Shown: positions 34,588 through 43,496 of the stretch, piece after piece | Position numbering within the stretch: the stretch's first letter is position 1 | How the letters are laid out: each line of letters starts with the position of its first letter | Source: Rhizobiaceae bacterium | GTDB taxonomy: Bacteria; Pseudomonadota; Alphaproteobacteria; Rhizobiales; Rhizobiaceae | NCBI GenBank assembly: GCA_023953905.1 | Contig: JAMLJA010000025.1 | Coordinates: 1-57,116 of the forward strand | DNA: 57,116 bases | Direction of reading: 5' to 3' | Program-made: the position numbers and the translations under genes | Notes under the pieces: generated by a model | What the model was told of the DNA's origin: nothing | The model's database searches: none | The model's input: the letters and a program-made list of their open reading frames with translations, nothing else

Positions 34588-34600
34588 GGTAGTGGCCGAC
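34542..34600 (-). promoter_or_regulatory. Tandem hairpins at binding-protein/ATPase gene junction
   Basis: Two perfect 8-bp stems: 34579-34586 with 34593-34600 (loop 6 bases), and 34542-34549 with 34555-34562 (loop 5 bases). They begin at the binding-protein stop codon and enclose the TTG start of the ATPase. Such hairpins commonly protect the binding-protein mRNA and lower expression of downstream transporter genes; here that is inferred. Confidence 0.65.
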
Positions 34601-35625
34601 TACATCAGGAAGTTCTTCTGAAGCCAGAGATTTCCCGGCGCGGTTTCAGCCGTGATGACCGGGCCGTCTGCCCAGATGTAACCCGGGATATCCGTGCCAC
34701 CCTTTTCGCCGCCAGCCACGGCCGCGACACCTGCTGCAACTGCCCAGCCATGAATACGGCAGGACGGGTTGCGAACCGTTGCAACCATGGTGCCATCGAG
34801 CACGGCATTGACCGCAGGCGGCATGGCGTCGACGCCGCCGATAACGATATCGGTGCGACCCTTCGCCTTCATCACATTATGGGCTGCAAGCGCCATGTCA
34901 TCGTTGTGGAAGAAGGCGCCAGCGATGTCAGGATACTTCGTCAGCAACGATTCCCAGATGCGCGAAGCCTTTGTGACGTCCCAGTCGGCAGGCTGATCAT
35001 CCAGCACCTTCACGTCGGGATAGTTGGCGACGACTTCTTTGAAGCCCTTCGCACGTCCCTGAGCACCGGTGTGGCCAAGGGCGCCCTGTGTCATGATGAC
35101 ATTGCCCTTGCCGCCGATCTTCTTCATGATTTCGGTTGTCACCACCGAGCCCATGAAGACGTTGTCAGGCGCAATGAACGTGTGCAGCGCGAGCTGACCT
35201 TCCGGTGCCATCATCGTATCCATGGCGATGATTGGTGTGCCGGCATCAATCATCTTCTTCACCGGGTCGTTCAGCGTGCCGATGCCAAATGTCTGGATGG
35301 CAACAAAATCCCACTTTTGCGTCGCCATATTGTCGATGGCGGAGCGCTGCTTGGTCGCGGAAAGCTCACCATCGAACCAGGTGATCTCCACATTCATCAG
35401 CTTGCCCCAAGCTTCCGCTGCCTGCTTGCCCTGGGCACACCAGGTGGCCTGCAGACCGGCATTGCTGAATGCGGCCTTCAGCGGCTTGCCGGATGGCTTG
35501 AGTTCCTGTGCCAATGCCGGATCGAGGCCTGCAGCGCCGATCAGCGCGCCTGCGAGTGCCGTTGTCCCAAGGGCCTTGAATACGTCGCGGCGTGTTCTGG
35601 ATTCCTCGATGAAATCGTCGAGCAT
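34600..35625 (-). CDS. Sugar ABC transporter substrate-binding protein
   Basis: 341 residues from the ATG at 35625, which has GGGAGGAAATAC before it. The N-terminus has TRRDVFKALG plus a hydrophobic stretch ending ALAQ, a twin-arginine-like signal, so export as a folded protein is possible. The mature part is a periplasmic-binding-protein type 1 domain (LKAAFSNAGLQATWCAQGKQ...; GAFFHNDDMALAAHNVM; IGGVDAMPPAV). A pentose or related sugar is the likely ligand; convergent mtnK raises methylthioribose as a candidate. Confidence 0.93.
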   Translation of the reverse strand: MLDDFIEESRTRRDVFKALGTTALAGALIGAAGLDPALAQELKPSGKPLKAAFSNAGLQATWCAQGKQAAEAWGKLMNVEITWFDGELSATKQRSAIDNMATQKWDFVAIQTFGIGTLNDPVKKMIDAGTPIIAMDTMMAPEGQLALHTFIAPDNVFMGSVVTTEIMKKIGGKGNVIMTQGALGHTGAQGRAKGFKEVVANYPDVKVLDDQPADWDVTKASRIWESLLTKYPDIAGAFFHNDDMALAAHNVMKAKGRTDIVIGGVDAMPPAVNAVLDGTMVATVRNPSCRIHGWAVAAGVAAVAGGEKGGTDIPGYIWADGPVITAETAPGNLWLQKNFLM

Positions 35626-35894
35626 GTATTTCCTCCCTTTGTCGGCGTCCGACGCCGAAATCAGTTTCCTACGTAGCAACCGGTTCTCCGGTTTCGGGAA
35701 AGCGATCTCCCCCCGCTTTGCCCGCCGGCTATCCGACCGTGCAGACGATAGGCCTTGAACCGGTTGAACGTCAACATGGTAGCGCTGTCCAAGCGGAGCT
35801 ATTTCGACGTTTCACGCACTCTTTTGAGTTTCCCGTTGGGGACGGCCATGCATCTCCCAGTACGTTCGAAAAGCACTGTTTTGCTGCCCAAACG
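35626..35894. promoter_or_regulatory. Upstream region of sugar ABC operon with repeated palindromes
   Basis: The octamer AACCGGTT occurs twice, at 35678-35685 (part of AACCGG-TTCT-CCGGTT) and 35758-35765 (within TTGAACCGGTTGAA, 12 of 14 positions symmetric). Next to the latter is GTTGA-ACG-TCAAC (35764-35776). Another inverted repeat CGGCGT-CCG-ACGCCG is at 35643-35657. CG-centred palindromes of this kind suit LacI-family regulators of sugar operons. No regulator gene is nearby. The remainder to the rne terminator shows no gene. Confidence 0.55.
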
Positions 35895-35918
35895 AAAAAG
35901 CCCGCGCACTGCGCGGGC
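35895..35918 (-). terminator. Intrinsic terminator of rne
   Basis: On the minus strand, GCCCGCGC-AGT-GCGCGGGC stem (8 bp, 35900-35907 with 35911-35918) followed by five T (35899-35895). It lies 35 bases after the rne stop. Confidence 0.92.
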
Positions 35919-35952
35919 CTTTTGCATGATTGGGATGATCGGTCGGTGACGG

Positions 35953-38871
35953 TCAGAAAAAGCTCTTGCTGCGCTGCCACCAGCCACCCTTCTTGGGCTT
36001 GTTGTCATCGTCGTGCGTCGATGTCACCTGCACCTCGGTCACCTCTGGCGCCGTGTCAGTGGCTGCAGGCGCTTCAGCTGGCTGATCCACAACTTCGACA
36101 GCAACTTTGGTCGGTGCTTCCACGTCAGGCGATGGTTCCGTTACCGTAGGGCTGGCCTCTGCTGTTGTCGTGGCCTCAGCAACCTTCTTCCGGCTGGCGC
36201 GCGGTTTGCGAGCCGGCTTTTCATCCGGAGATGCTGTTTTCGCAGGCTTTTTCGCTCTACTCGCTCGCTTCGGCTTGGCCGGGGCTTCTTCCGGCGCGGG
36301 TGCCGAAACCTCACCAGCCGATTCCGCTGGGGATTCGTCGGTCTTCTCGTCCGTCGCATCTACCGGCGGCAAGTCAACGACGCCGGTATGGGCGTCGAGC
36401 GCTTCCTGGCCGTCGGCGGTTTCAGCGGCGGGTGTCATTACCTCCGAAGAAACCGTGTCTTCGTTGGTGATATCGGACGCCGATTCGGCTGACGAGGCAT
36501 CCGTCTCATCGTCCTTGCGGTTGCGCTTTCCACCCCGCTTGCCGCGACGACGCTTCTTGCGCTCGCCATCGCCGGATTGATCGGCTGCAGTTACCGTCTC
36601 TTCGCTCGCGGGCGTGTCAGCTACCGCATCGGCGTCGCTCTCGGAACTCTCTTCCTCAGTCGCTGACGGTGATGACGCGTTTTGATCAGCAACATCTCCG
36701 TCGCGATCGCGGCCACCACGACGCCTGCGTCGTCTGCGCCGCTTGCGGTCGCGCTGCCGATCGTCGTCCTGCTGCGCAACCTTTTCGACGTCGGCTTCCG
36801 GCTTTGCTGCCTCGACTTCCGCCTCCTCGTCATCGAATACCAGTTCTTCTTCGATGTCGTCGGGCTCGTCATAGACGGGAGCGGGCAAGCTGGCTGGCTC
36901 GACAAATCCGGCCGGCTTCTCGGCGACTGCGCCGCGCAGGATCGAATAATGCTGCGCCCCCAGGGTTTCGTCGACCTCGATCGAAATCGTGAGGCCGAAA
37001 CGATGCTCCAGCTCAGTCAGCGTGCTGCGCTTGTGATTGAGCACGTAAAGAGCCGTCGCGGATGGCGTGCGCACTGTCAGGTGATGTCGTGAGTCCTTCA
37101 ACAGGAACTCCTCGATGGCGCGTACCACCAGCAGCGCCACAGACGAATCGGACCGAATGTGGCCAGTTCCGCCGCAATGGGGACAGGGCTTCATCGTGGA
37201 ATCAAGCACGGACGCACGAATGCGCTGCCGGCTCATCTCCATCAGTCCGAAATGCGATATGCGGCCCACCTGGATGCGCGCGCGGTCGTTCTTGAGGTGA
37301 TCCTTGAGACGTTTTTCCACCGACCGGTTGTTCCGGTTCTCTTCCATGTCGATGAAGTCGATAACGATGAGGCCTGCAAGATCGCGCAGTCGCAATTGCC
37401 GCGCGACTTCTTCCGCAGCCTCAAGATTGGTCTGAAGCGCTGTGTCCTCGATAGAGTGCTCTTTCGTGGAACGCCCCGAATTTACGTCAATTGCGACAAG
37501 CGCTTCAGTCTGATTGATGATGATGTAACCGCCGCTCTTCAGTGTCACCTGCGGCTGCAGCATACGGTCGAGTTGGGCCTCGATACCGTTGCGGGCGAAG
37601 ATCGGCGTGGTGTCGCGATAGGGCTGGACGACCTTGGCATGGCTGGGCATCAGCATGCGCATGAAGTCCTTGGCCTCGCGATAGCCTTCGTCTCCCGCGA
37701 CGAGAATCTCGTTGATGTCCTTGTTGTAAAGGTCGCGAACGGACCGCTTGATCAGCGAGCCTTCCTCATAGACGAGAGCTGGCGCCGTGGACTTCAGAGT
37801 CAGACTGCGCACATTCTCCCACATGCGCATCAGATACTCGTAATCGCGCTTGATCTCGGCCTTGGTACGGTTTTCACCCGCCGTACGCAGGATGACGCCC
37901 ATACCTTCCGGAACGTCCAGATCCTTGACGACTTCCTTGAGGCGCTTTCGGTCCTGCGCGCTGGTGATCTTGCGCGAAATTCCGCCGCCTCGCGCCGTAT
38001 TCGGCATCAAAACCGAGTAGCGCCCTGCCAGAGACAGGTAGGTCGTCATTGCGGCGCCCTTGTTGCCGCGTTCTTCCTTGACGACCTGGACCAGAAGGAT
38101 CTGGCGACGCTTGATGACTTCCTGGATCTTGTATTGCCGTCGCATCGGTCTTCGGCGCGACTGCGACTCTTCGAGAGCGTCATCTGCACCGACCGATTCG
38201 ATTTCGCTGTCTTCAGAAATCTCGCGGGCGAGATTCTCCGAAGGCGGCTCGGAAATCACGTCACTTTCAATCGCGGCGGCGATGGATTTACCGCTGTCAC
38301 TATCGGACGTATCGTCACTCGAGTTCGCGTCATCTGCGTCGACTTCCAGTGAAGGAGCTTCCGAGACGTCGGCGGCGATGGCCGCCTCGGCGACTTCGAA
38401 AGCTTCAACCTCAACGATCGAATCGGAATTTGTGGTCTCTTCCTCGCCGTCATTTGCGCCAGAAGCACGGTTCTGGTCGCCATCGCCATCTCGGCCCCGC
38501 CCGCGACGTTTGCGCCGTCCGCGCCGCTCCTGACGGTCAGACGATCCTTCCTCGGCATCGTCATCCTCATCGTCGGCGCGAGCCTGGGCCGCTTCAGCCT
38601 GAAGGAGCGCTTGCCGGTCGGCGACGGGGATCTGGTAGTAATCGGGATGGATCTCGTTAAACGCCAGAAATCCGTGGCGATTGCCGCCATATTCGACGAA
38701 TGCCGCCTGAAGCGAAGGTTCAACTCGCGTCACGCGAGCGAGATAGATGTTTCCCCTGAGCTGCTTCTTGTCCTGAGATTCGAAATCAAACTCTTCAATG
38801 CGGCTACCGCGTACGACGACAACCCGTGTTTCCTCCGGGTGGGAGGCATCTATAAGCATTTTGTTGGGCAT
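35953..38871 (-). CDS. rne: Ribonuclease E
   Basis: 972 residues, main mRNA-decay and rRNA-processing endonuclease. The S1 domain begins near residue 37 and is interrupted by an acidic/basic low-complexity insertion at about 95-235, typical of alphaproteobacteria. The RNase H-like and 5' sensor parts follow. DVNSGRSTKEHS carries a catalytic aspartate, VIDFIDMEENRN the second, and CPHCGG the zinc link. The C-terminal ~300 residues are a charged, disordered scaffold ending KKGGWWQRSKSFF, where degradosome partners and RNA would bind. A long leader (38872 onward) suggests autoregulation. Confidence 0.96.
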   Translation of the reverse strand: MPNKMLIDASHPEETRVVVVRGSRIEEFDFESQDKKQLRGNIYLARVTRVEPSLQAAFVEYGGNRHGFLAFNEIHPDYYQIPVADRQALLQAEAAQARADDEDDDAEEGSSDRQERRGRRKRRGRGRDGDGDQNRASGANDGEEETTNSDSIVEVEAFEVAEAAIAADVSEAPSLEVDADDANSSDDTSDSDSGKSIAAAIESDVISEPPSENLAREISEDSEIESVGADDALEESQSRRRPMRRQYKIQEVIKRRQILLVQVVKEERGNKGAAMTTYLSLAGRYSVLMPNTARGGGISRKITSAQDRKRLKEVVKDLDVPEGMGVILRTAGENRTKAEIKRDYEYLMRMWENVRSLTLKSTAPALVYEEGSLIKRSVRDLYNKDINEILVAGDEGYREAKDFMRMLMPSHAKVVQPYRDTTPIFARNGIEAQLDRMLQPQVTLKSGGYIIINQTEALVAIDVNSGRSTKEHSIEDTALQTNLEAAEEVARQLRLRDLAGLIVIDFIDMEENRNNRSVEKRLKDHLKNDRARIQVGRISHFGLMEMSRQRIRASVLDSTMKPCPHCGGTGHIRSDSSVALLVVRAIEEFLLKDSRHHLTVRTPSATALYVLNHKRSTLTELEHRFGLTISIEVDETLGAQHYSILRGAVAEKPAGFVEPASLPAPVYDEPDDIEEELVFDDEEAEVEAAKPEADVEKVAQQDDDRQRDRKRRRRRRRRGGRDRDGDVADQNASSPSATEEESSESDADAVADTPASEETVTAADQSGDGERKKRRRGKRGGKRNRKDDETDASSAESASDITNEDTVSSEVMTPAAETADGQEALDAHTGVVDLPPVDATDEKTDESPAESAGEVSAPAPEEAPAKPKRASRAKKPAKTASPDEKPARKPRASRKKVAEATTTAEASPTVTEPSPDVEAPTKVAVEVVDQPAEAPAATDTAPEVTEVQVTSTHDDDNKPKKGGWWQRSKSFF

Positions 38872-39465
38872 TATTCATTGTCTCCCCGGCAATCCAGGGC
38901 TTTGACGAAGCGGGAGAAGACTCCAAGCTTCGTGCCGTCCAGGAACCGGACCAAATTGAGTCCGCCGGCCGCCGCTTACTCCCTAGCGCAAGCACGACGC
39001 CGCCGGTGCAGGAGGCACCGGAGAGGGCGGTCATGCTTGAATTTGCGCTTGGAGTCATCGCGTATCCTTGCGGACAATTAACCTAAGCCCGGCGATCACC
39101 GAACCAGTTCATGCTCTTGATGAGCCGGCACGAAACAGTTGTTTCGGCCGTTTCCTTGCATTCAGGGTCTCGCGTCACCGAGACCTCGAAAAAATCTGTC
39201 AATGGCCACCTGGCGCCACTGCCGCACTCGTGAAGAGAGCCGCCTCTTCCTCACCTTCACCGCAATCTCAGGATTTGTGCGAGTGCGCGCGGCGCGAAAG
39301 GATGATCCACACTCGCTTTTATGATTTGCCGACGTTCATGGCAACCCACATTCGGGGGGGCATAAAGACAGACTTCCGTCACGTAACCCGGTGTCGAAAA
39401 GGCTTGGTTAACCTTACAAAGCTACCAATCGTTAACGCTCGGCTGGTCACAGCCTCACGAATGCA
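38872..39465. promoter_or_regulatory. Long divergent region: rne leader and amidase promoter
   Basis: About 590 bases without a gene between rne and the amidase. The rne side (38872-39060) holds several hairpins on the minus strand, including GTCC-GGTTCCT-GGAC and the CTCCT-loop hairpin at 39003-39021; it probably is a structured 5' UTR. The amidase side contains GGTTAACCTTA at 39406-39416 and GTTAAC at 39431-39436. Short open frames within show no recognisable protein. Confidence 0.6.
39003..39021 (-). ncRNA. Hairpin with anti-Shine-Dalgarno loop in rne leader
   Basis: On the minus strand CCGGTGC-CTCCT-GCACCGG: perfect 7-bp stem with loop CUCCU, complementary to the AGGAG of ribosome binding sites. 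Such loops are common in alphaproteobacterial regulatory RNAs. Whether this is part of the rne mRNA leader or a separate small RNA cannot be told from sequence. Confidence 0.45.
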
Positions 39466-40722
39466 ATGGAAGCACTTCAAGCGGACATGATGGAATCGAT
39501 TCAAACTGCGCCAAGGCACCTCGCACAGATTGCGTGCAAGGGAGTCGCTGCTGCGCTTGTTCTTCTGGCCGTCATGATGGCTGGCGTCAGTCATGCACGT
39601 TCAGATTCTATGGTGGCGAGCGCATATCGCGCCGCCGGAGACGCAAACCATGTCCGCGTGGTACTTGAATTTGACCGTGAACCGGAGCCGCGCTGGTTTC
39701 TGCTGAGGTCGCCCCATCGCCTCGTCATCGATCTGCCCACCACACAGTTTCGGCTCGACAGCAAAAGCCTCAAGCCGGTCGGCCTCATCCAGAACGCGCG
39801 ATTCGGCTCCGTCGGAACCGACCGCTCGCGGTTGATGATATCGGCCAAAGGCCCGTTTTCGGTCGACAAAATTGATGTCGTTAAAAACGAGGAAGGATCA
39901 GGCTTCCGTCTGGCCGTCGATCTGACCTCAACTTCCGAGGCAAACTTCGAGCAAGCGCTTGCCGATCAGGCGCTGACGACCGCCTCCAGCCTGACCACGC
40001 CCAAGACCGACCGGGTGACGGACGCCAAGAGGCCGTTTGTCATCGTCGTCGATCCCGGGCATGGCGGCATTGACGGCGGCGCAAAAGGCACCAATGGCGC
40101 CATCGAGAAGGATGTGACCCTGGCATTCGCGCGCGATCTGCGCGACGTGCTTTCTGCCAATCCGAACTATCAGGTGTCGCTGACGCGCGATTCGGATGAA
40201 TTCCTGCGCCTCGATGAAAGGGTTCGAATTGCCCGCGAACGGGGCGCCGATCTGTTCATTTCCATCCACGCCGACACCATTCGCGTCAAAGGCCTTCGAG
40301 GGGCCACCGTCTATACGGTTTCCGACAAGGCGTCCGATCCAGAAGCGGAGGCGCTGGCGATTCGAGAAAACCTGGCCGACCAGGTCGCCGGAATAGACAT
40401 CCAAGAGGCGGACACCGAGGTGGCTGATATCCTCGTCGACCTCATTCGACGGGAAACGCACAATTTTTCGATACGATTTGCGCGCTCCCTCGTGGGCCAG
40501 CTTAGCAATTCCATCGGTGTCATCAACAATCCGCATCGATTCGCCGGTTTCAAGGTGCTAAAGGCGCCCGACGTTCCATCCGTGCTGGTCGAACTCGGCT
40601 ATCTTTCGAACCCGAAGGATGAGGAGCTTCTTCAGGACACGGGCTGGCGCAACAAGGCGGCCCAAAGCATTGGTAAGGCGGTCGGTGTTTTTGCCGGCGC
40701 GCGCGGCGGGAAGGGCGGGTGA
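39466..40722 (+). CDS. N-acetylmuramoyl-L-alanine amidase with AMIN domain
   Basis: 418 residues from ATG 39466; an ATG at 39487 is an alternative. Signal peptide with hydrophobic core AAALVLLAVMMAGVSHA. An AMIN domain (about 50-150, VRVVLEFDREPEPRWFLLRSPHRLVIDLP) targets the protein to peptidoglycan at the septum. The Amidase_3 zinc domain has VVDPGHGGIDGGAKG (His), IEKDVTLAFARDL (Glu), FISIHAD (His) and a final VLVELGYLSN (Glu). AmiC-like periplasmic enzyme that cleaves stem peptides from glycan for daughter-cell separation. Followed by PBP1A. Confidence 0.95.
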   Translation: MEALQADMMESIQTAPRHLAQIACKGVAAALVLLAVMMAGVSHARSDSMVASAYRAAGDANHVRVVLEFDREPEPRWFLLRSPHRLVIDLPTTQFRLDSKSLKPVGLIQNARFGSVGTDRSRLMISAKGPFSVDKIDVVKNEEGSGFRLAVDLTSTSEANFEQALADQALTTASSLTTPKTDRVTDAKRPFVIVVDPGHGGIDGGAKGTNGAIEKDVTLAFARDLRDVLSANPNYQVSLTRDSDEFLRLDERVRIARERGADLFISIHADTIRVKGLRGATVYTVSDKASDPEAEALAIRENLADQVAGIDIQEADTEVADILVDLIRRETHNFSIRFARSLVGQLSNSIGVINNPHRFAGFKVLKAPDVPSVLVELGYLSNPKDEELLQDTGWRNKAAQSIGKAVGVFAGARGGKGG

Positions 40723-40905
40723 GCGTTGCCTTGCTGCGACACACGGGCGAAACTTTGCGGTCTGGGTCTGTCGAATGCCGATCCTGCCGCATTTTGCACA
40801 CATGAACGCCTAAAGGATGGCGGGTGTGACATCGCAAAGTGAAGGTGGAGAAGCCTTTGTTTTCAGCACGGTGACGCAGGCGGCAGATTACGGACTGGAG
40901 TGGGC

Positions 40906-43356
40906 ATGCTAAGGCTCATCGGCTATTTCTTTGGCATCGGTGTTATGTTGGCTTTGCTGGCAGCGGCTGGCGTTGCCGTCTATGTCGGTCATCTCACGCA
41001 GGATCTGCCGGATTACGAAGTTCTGGCGAGTTACGAGCCGCCCGTAACGACGCGTGTGCATGCCGCCGACGGCTCCCTGATGGCAGAGTTCGCGCGTCAG
41101 CGCCGGCTCTATTTACCGATCCAGGCGGTTCCCGACCGCGTCAAGGCAGCTTTCCTCTCGGCTGAAGACAAGAACTTCTACACGCATCCTGGCGTTGATG
41201 CCGAGGGCATCGTGCGCGCTGCACTGTTGCTGGCAAAAGGCGGCCCGATGCAGGGCGCCTCGACTATAACTCAGCAGGTCGCGAAGAACTTTCTTTTGAC
41301 AAACGAACGTTCGATCGAACGCAAGATCAAGGAGGCCGTCCTCTCCTTCCGCATCGAGCAGGCTTACTCGAAAGATCGTATCCTAGAGCTCTACCTCAAC
41401 GAAATCTATCTGGGCTTCGTCTATCCGGGGCAGGGCGCCTATGGAATCGCCGCCGCAGCGCTCACCTATTTCGACAAATCGGTGAATGAGCTGACGGTTT
41501 CCGAGGCCGCCTATCTGGCGGCTCTGCCGAAGGGGCCGACGAACTATCATCCTTTTCGCAATACCGAACGTGCCCTGGAGCGCCGCAACTGGGTCATCGG
41601 CCAGATGGTCGAGAACGGTTATGTGACCAAGGAAGAGGGCGACAAGGCTCGTGCGGAACCGCTCGGCGTCTCGCCGCGTCGCAATGGCAATTATCTCTTC
41701 GCGGGCGAGTACTTCACCGAGGACGTGCGTCGCGAGCTGATCGCTCGTTATGGTCAGGATGCGCTCTACGAGGGCGGCCTTTCCGTTCGAACGACGCTTG
41801 ATCCGAAACTCCAGTTGATGGCGCGCAAGGCTCTTCAGGACGGTTTGATCAAGTATGATCGCCTGCGCGGATATCGTGGACCGAAATCGCAGGTCGATGT
41901 TTCGGGCGATTGGGGTGCGGCTGTTGGCGAAGTAAAAGGACTTTCAGACGTTCCGGAATGGCGGTTGGCTGTGGTGCTGGAGGGCTCGAAATCCGGCCTT
42001 GAGATCGGTTTGCAGCCGGGCCGTGTTGCCTCCGGGGCGCTGGACGAGAAACGTGAAACTGGCACGATCTCGGCGGAGGACATGAGCTGGGCCATGCGCC
42101 ATGTCGTCGATGGAAAGCGCGTGAAGGCGAAATCGCCCGCCGACGTGCTGAAGCCCGGCGATGTTGTCTTTGTCGAAAAGAAGGAAGGTTCGACCGGCGC
42201 CTATGAACTGCGCCAGCCTCCCGAGGTTGAAGGCGGCATGATCGCGATGGACCCGCATACGGGCCGTGTGCTCGCAATGGTCGGCGGCTTTTCCTATGCC
42301 GAATCGCAGTTCAATCGCGCGACGCAGGCCATGCGCCAGCCCGGTTCTTCGTTCAAGCCGATCGTCTATTCGGCCGCGCTCGACAATGGCTATACGCCCG
42401 CTTCCGTCATCATGGACGGGCCGATCACCATCACATCCGGCGGTCAGACATGGTCGCCCAAGAACTATGACGGCAAGGCCGCAGGCCCGTCGACACTTCG
42501 AAACGGCATTGAACGCTCGCGCAATCTGATGACGGTTCGCCTCGCCAATGACATGGGCATGAAGATCGTCGCCGAATATGCGGAGCGCTTTGGCGTTTAT
42601 GACCATCTGGCGCAGTATTTGCCGATGGCTCTCGGCTCGGGCGAAACGACCGTCATGCGCATGGTCTCGGCCTATTCGATCATGGCCAATGGGGGCAGGC
42701 AGATAAAGCCGTCGCTGATCGACCGCATACAGGACCGCTACGGCAAGACCGTCTTCAAACATGACGAACGCGGCTGCGAAGGCTGCGTCGCCAAGGAGTG
42801 GACAGGGCAACCGGAGCCCGAGTTGATCGACAATTCGGAGCAGGTGCTTGATCCGATGACGGCCTACCAGATCACTTCCATGATGGAAGGCGTGGTGCAG
42901 CGCGGAACCGCTGTAACGGTTTCCGAACTCGGCCGCCCGATCGCTGGCAAGACCGGCACGACCAATGACGAGAAGGACGCCTGGTTTGTCGGCTACACGC
43001 CAAATCTGGTCGTGGGTCTCTATCTCGGTTACGACAAGCCGCGAAACCTCGGCAAGGGCGCTACCGGTGGCGGTCTGGCAGCTCCTGTCTTCAAGGCGTT
43101 CATGGGCGAAGCGCTCGAGGATACGCCAGTGGTCGACTTCAAGGTGCCGGAAGGCATGAAGCTGATTGCCATCAACCGCAAGACTGGCATGCGCGCCAAT
43201 GAAGGCGAGGCCGGCACCATCATCGAGGCCTTCAAGCCCGGCACGGGACCAGCCGACAGCTACTGGGTCATCGGCATGGAAGGCGAATCCGGTGTTGGTG
43301 AGATTTCCTCGGAAGCCCGGAAGGCTGTCACTGAATCGCCGGGCGGCTTGTACTAG
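40906..43356 (+). CDS. mrcA: Penicillin-binding protein 1A (glycosyltransferase/transpeptidase)
   Basis: 816 residues from the ATG at 40906, with GGAG 5 bases before it; the frame also has a GTG at 40900. One N-terminal membrane segment. GT51 motifs: EDKNFYTHPGVD, GASTITQQVAKNF and RILELYLNEIYLG. Transpeptidase motifs: SSFK (SxxK) near residue 483, SRN and KTGTT. An OB-like insert lies between about 310 and 430. It polymerises and cross-links peptidoglycan. Preceded by the amidase and followed by a terminator before prfB. Confidence 0.97.
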   Translation: MLRLIGYFFGIGVMLALLAAAGVAVYVGHLTQDLPDYEVLASYEPPVTTRVHAADGSLMAEFARQRRLYLPIQAVPDRVKAAFLSAEDKNFYTHPGVDAEGIVRAALLLAKGGPMQGASTITQQVAKNFLLTNERSIERKIKEAVLSFRIEQAYSKDRILELYLNEIYLGFVYPGQGAYGIAAAALTYFDKSVNELTVSEAAYLAALPKGPTNYHPFRNTERALERRNWVIGQMVENGYVTKEEGDKARAEPLGVSPRRNGNYLFAGEYFTEDVRRELIARYGQDALYEGGLSVRTTLDPKLQLMARKALQDGLIKYDRLRGYRGPKSQVDVSGDWGAAVGEVKGLSDVPEWRLAVVLEGSKSGLEIGLQPGRVASGALDEKRETGTISAEDMSWAMRHVVDGKRVKAKSPADVLKPGDVVFVEKKEGSTGAYELRQPPEVEGGMIAMDPHTGRVLAMVGGFSYAESQFNRATQAMRQPGSSFKPIVYSAALDNGYTPASVIMDGPITITSGGQTWSPKNYDGKAAGPSTLRNGIERSRNLMTVRLANDMGMKIVAEYAERFGVYDHLAQYLPMALGSGETTVMRMVSAYSIMANGGRQIKPSLIDRIQDRYGKTVFKHDERGCEGCVAKEWTGQPEPELIDNSEQVLDPMTAYQITSMMEGVVQRGTAVTVSELGRPIAGKTGTTNDEKDAWFVGYTPNLVVGLYLGYDKPRNLGKGATGGGLAAPVFKAFMGEALEDTPVVDFKVPEGMKLIAINRKTGMRANEGEAGTIIEAFKPGTGPADSYWVIGMEGESGVGEISSEARKAVTESPGGLY

Positions 43357-43379
43357 CGGGGATGTTTCATTCGATTTTG

Positions 43380-43408
43380 AATGGGCCGGTTTAGCCGGCC
43401 CATTTCAC
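43380..43408 (+). terminator. Terminator-like hairpin after PBP1A gene
   Basis: Perfect 10-bp stem (AATGGGCCGG / CCGGCCCATT, 43380-43389 with 43395-43404), loop TTTAG, followed by a short interrupted T-run. Separates the PBP1A gene from prfB. Confidence 0.75.
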
Positions 43409-43496
43409 TTTACAGGTGCAGGTCCGCTCCCTATGTTCCGCGCCGATCCAGGACGCGTCCCAAGAGGCTGCGCGAATATCAGGACACAGTGAGGCA

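Noticed and set aside
37159..38352. 397-codon plus-strand open frame
   Set aside because: Antisense to rne; same bias effect.
39246..39360. Short frames in the rne-amidase gap
   Set aside because: Short, no ribosome binding site, no recognisable sequence; the gap is better read as leader and promoter DNA.
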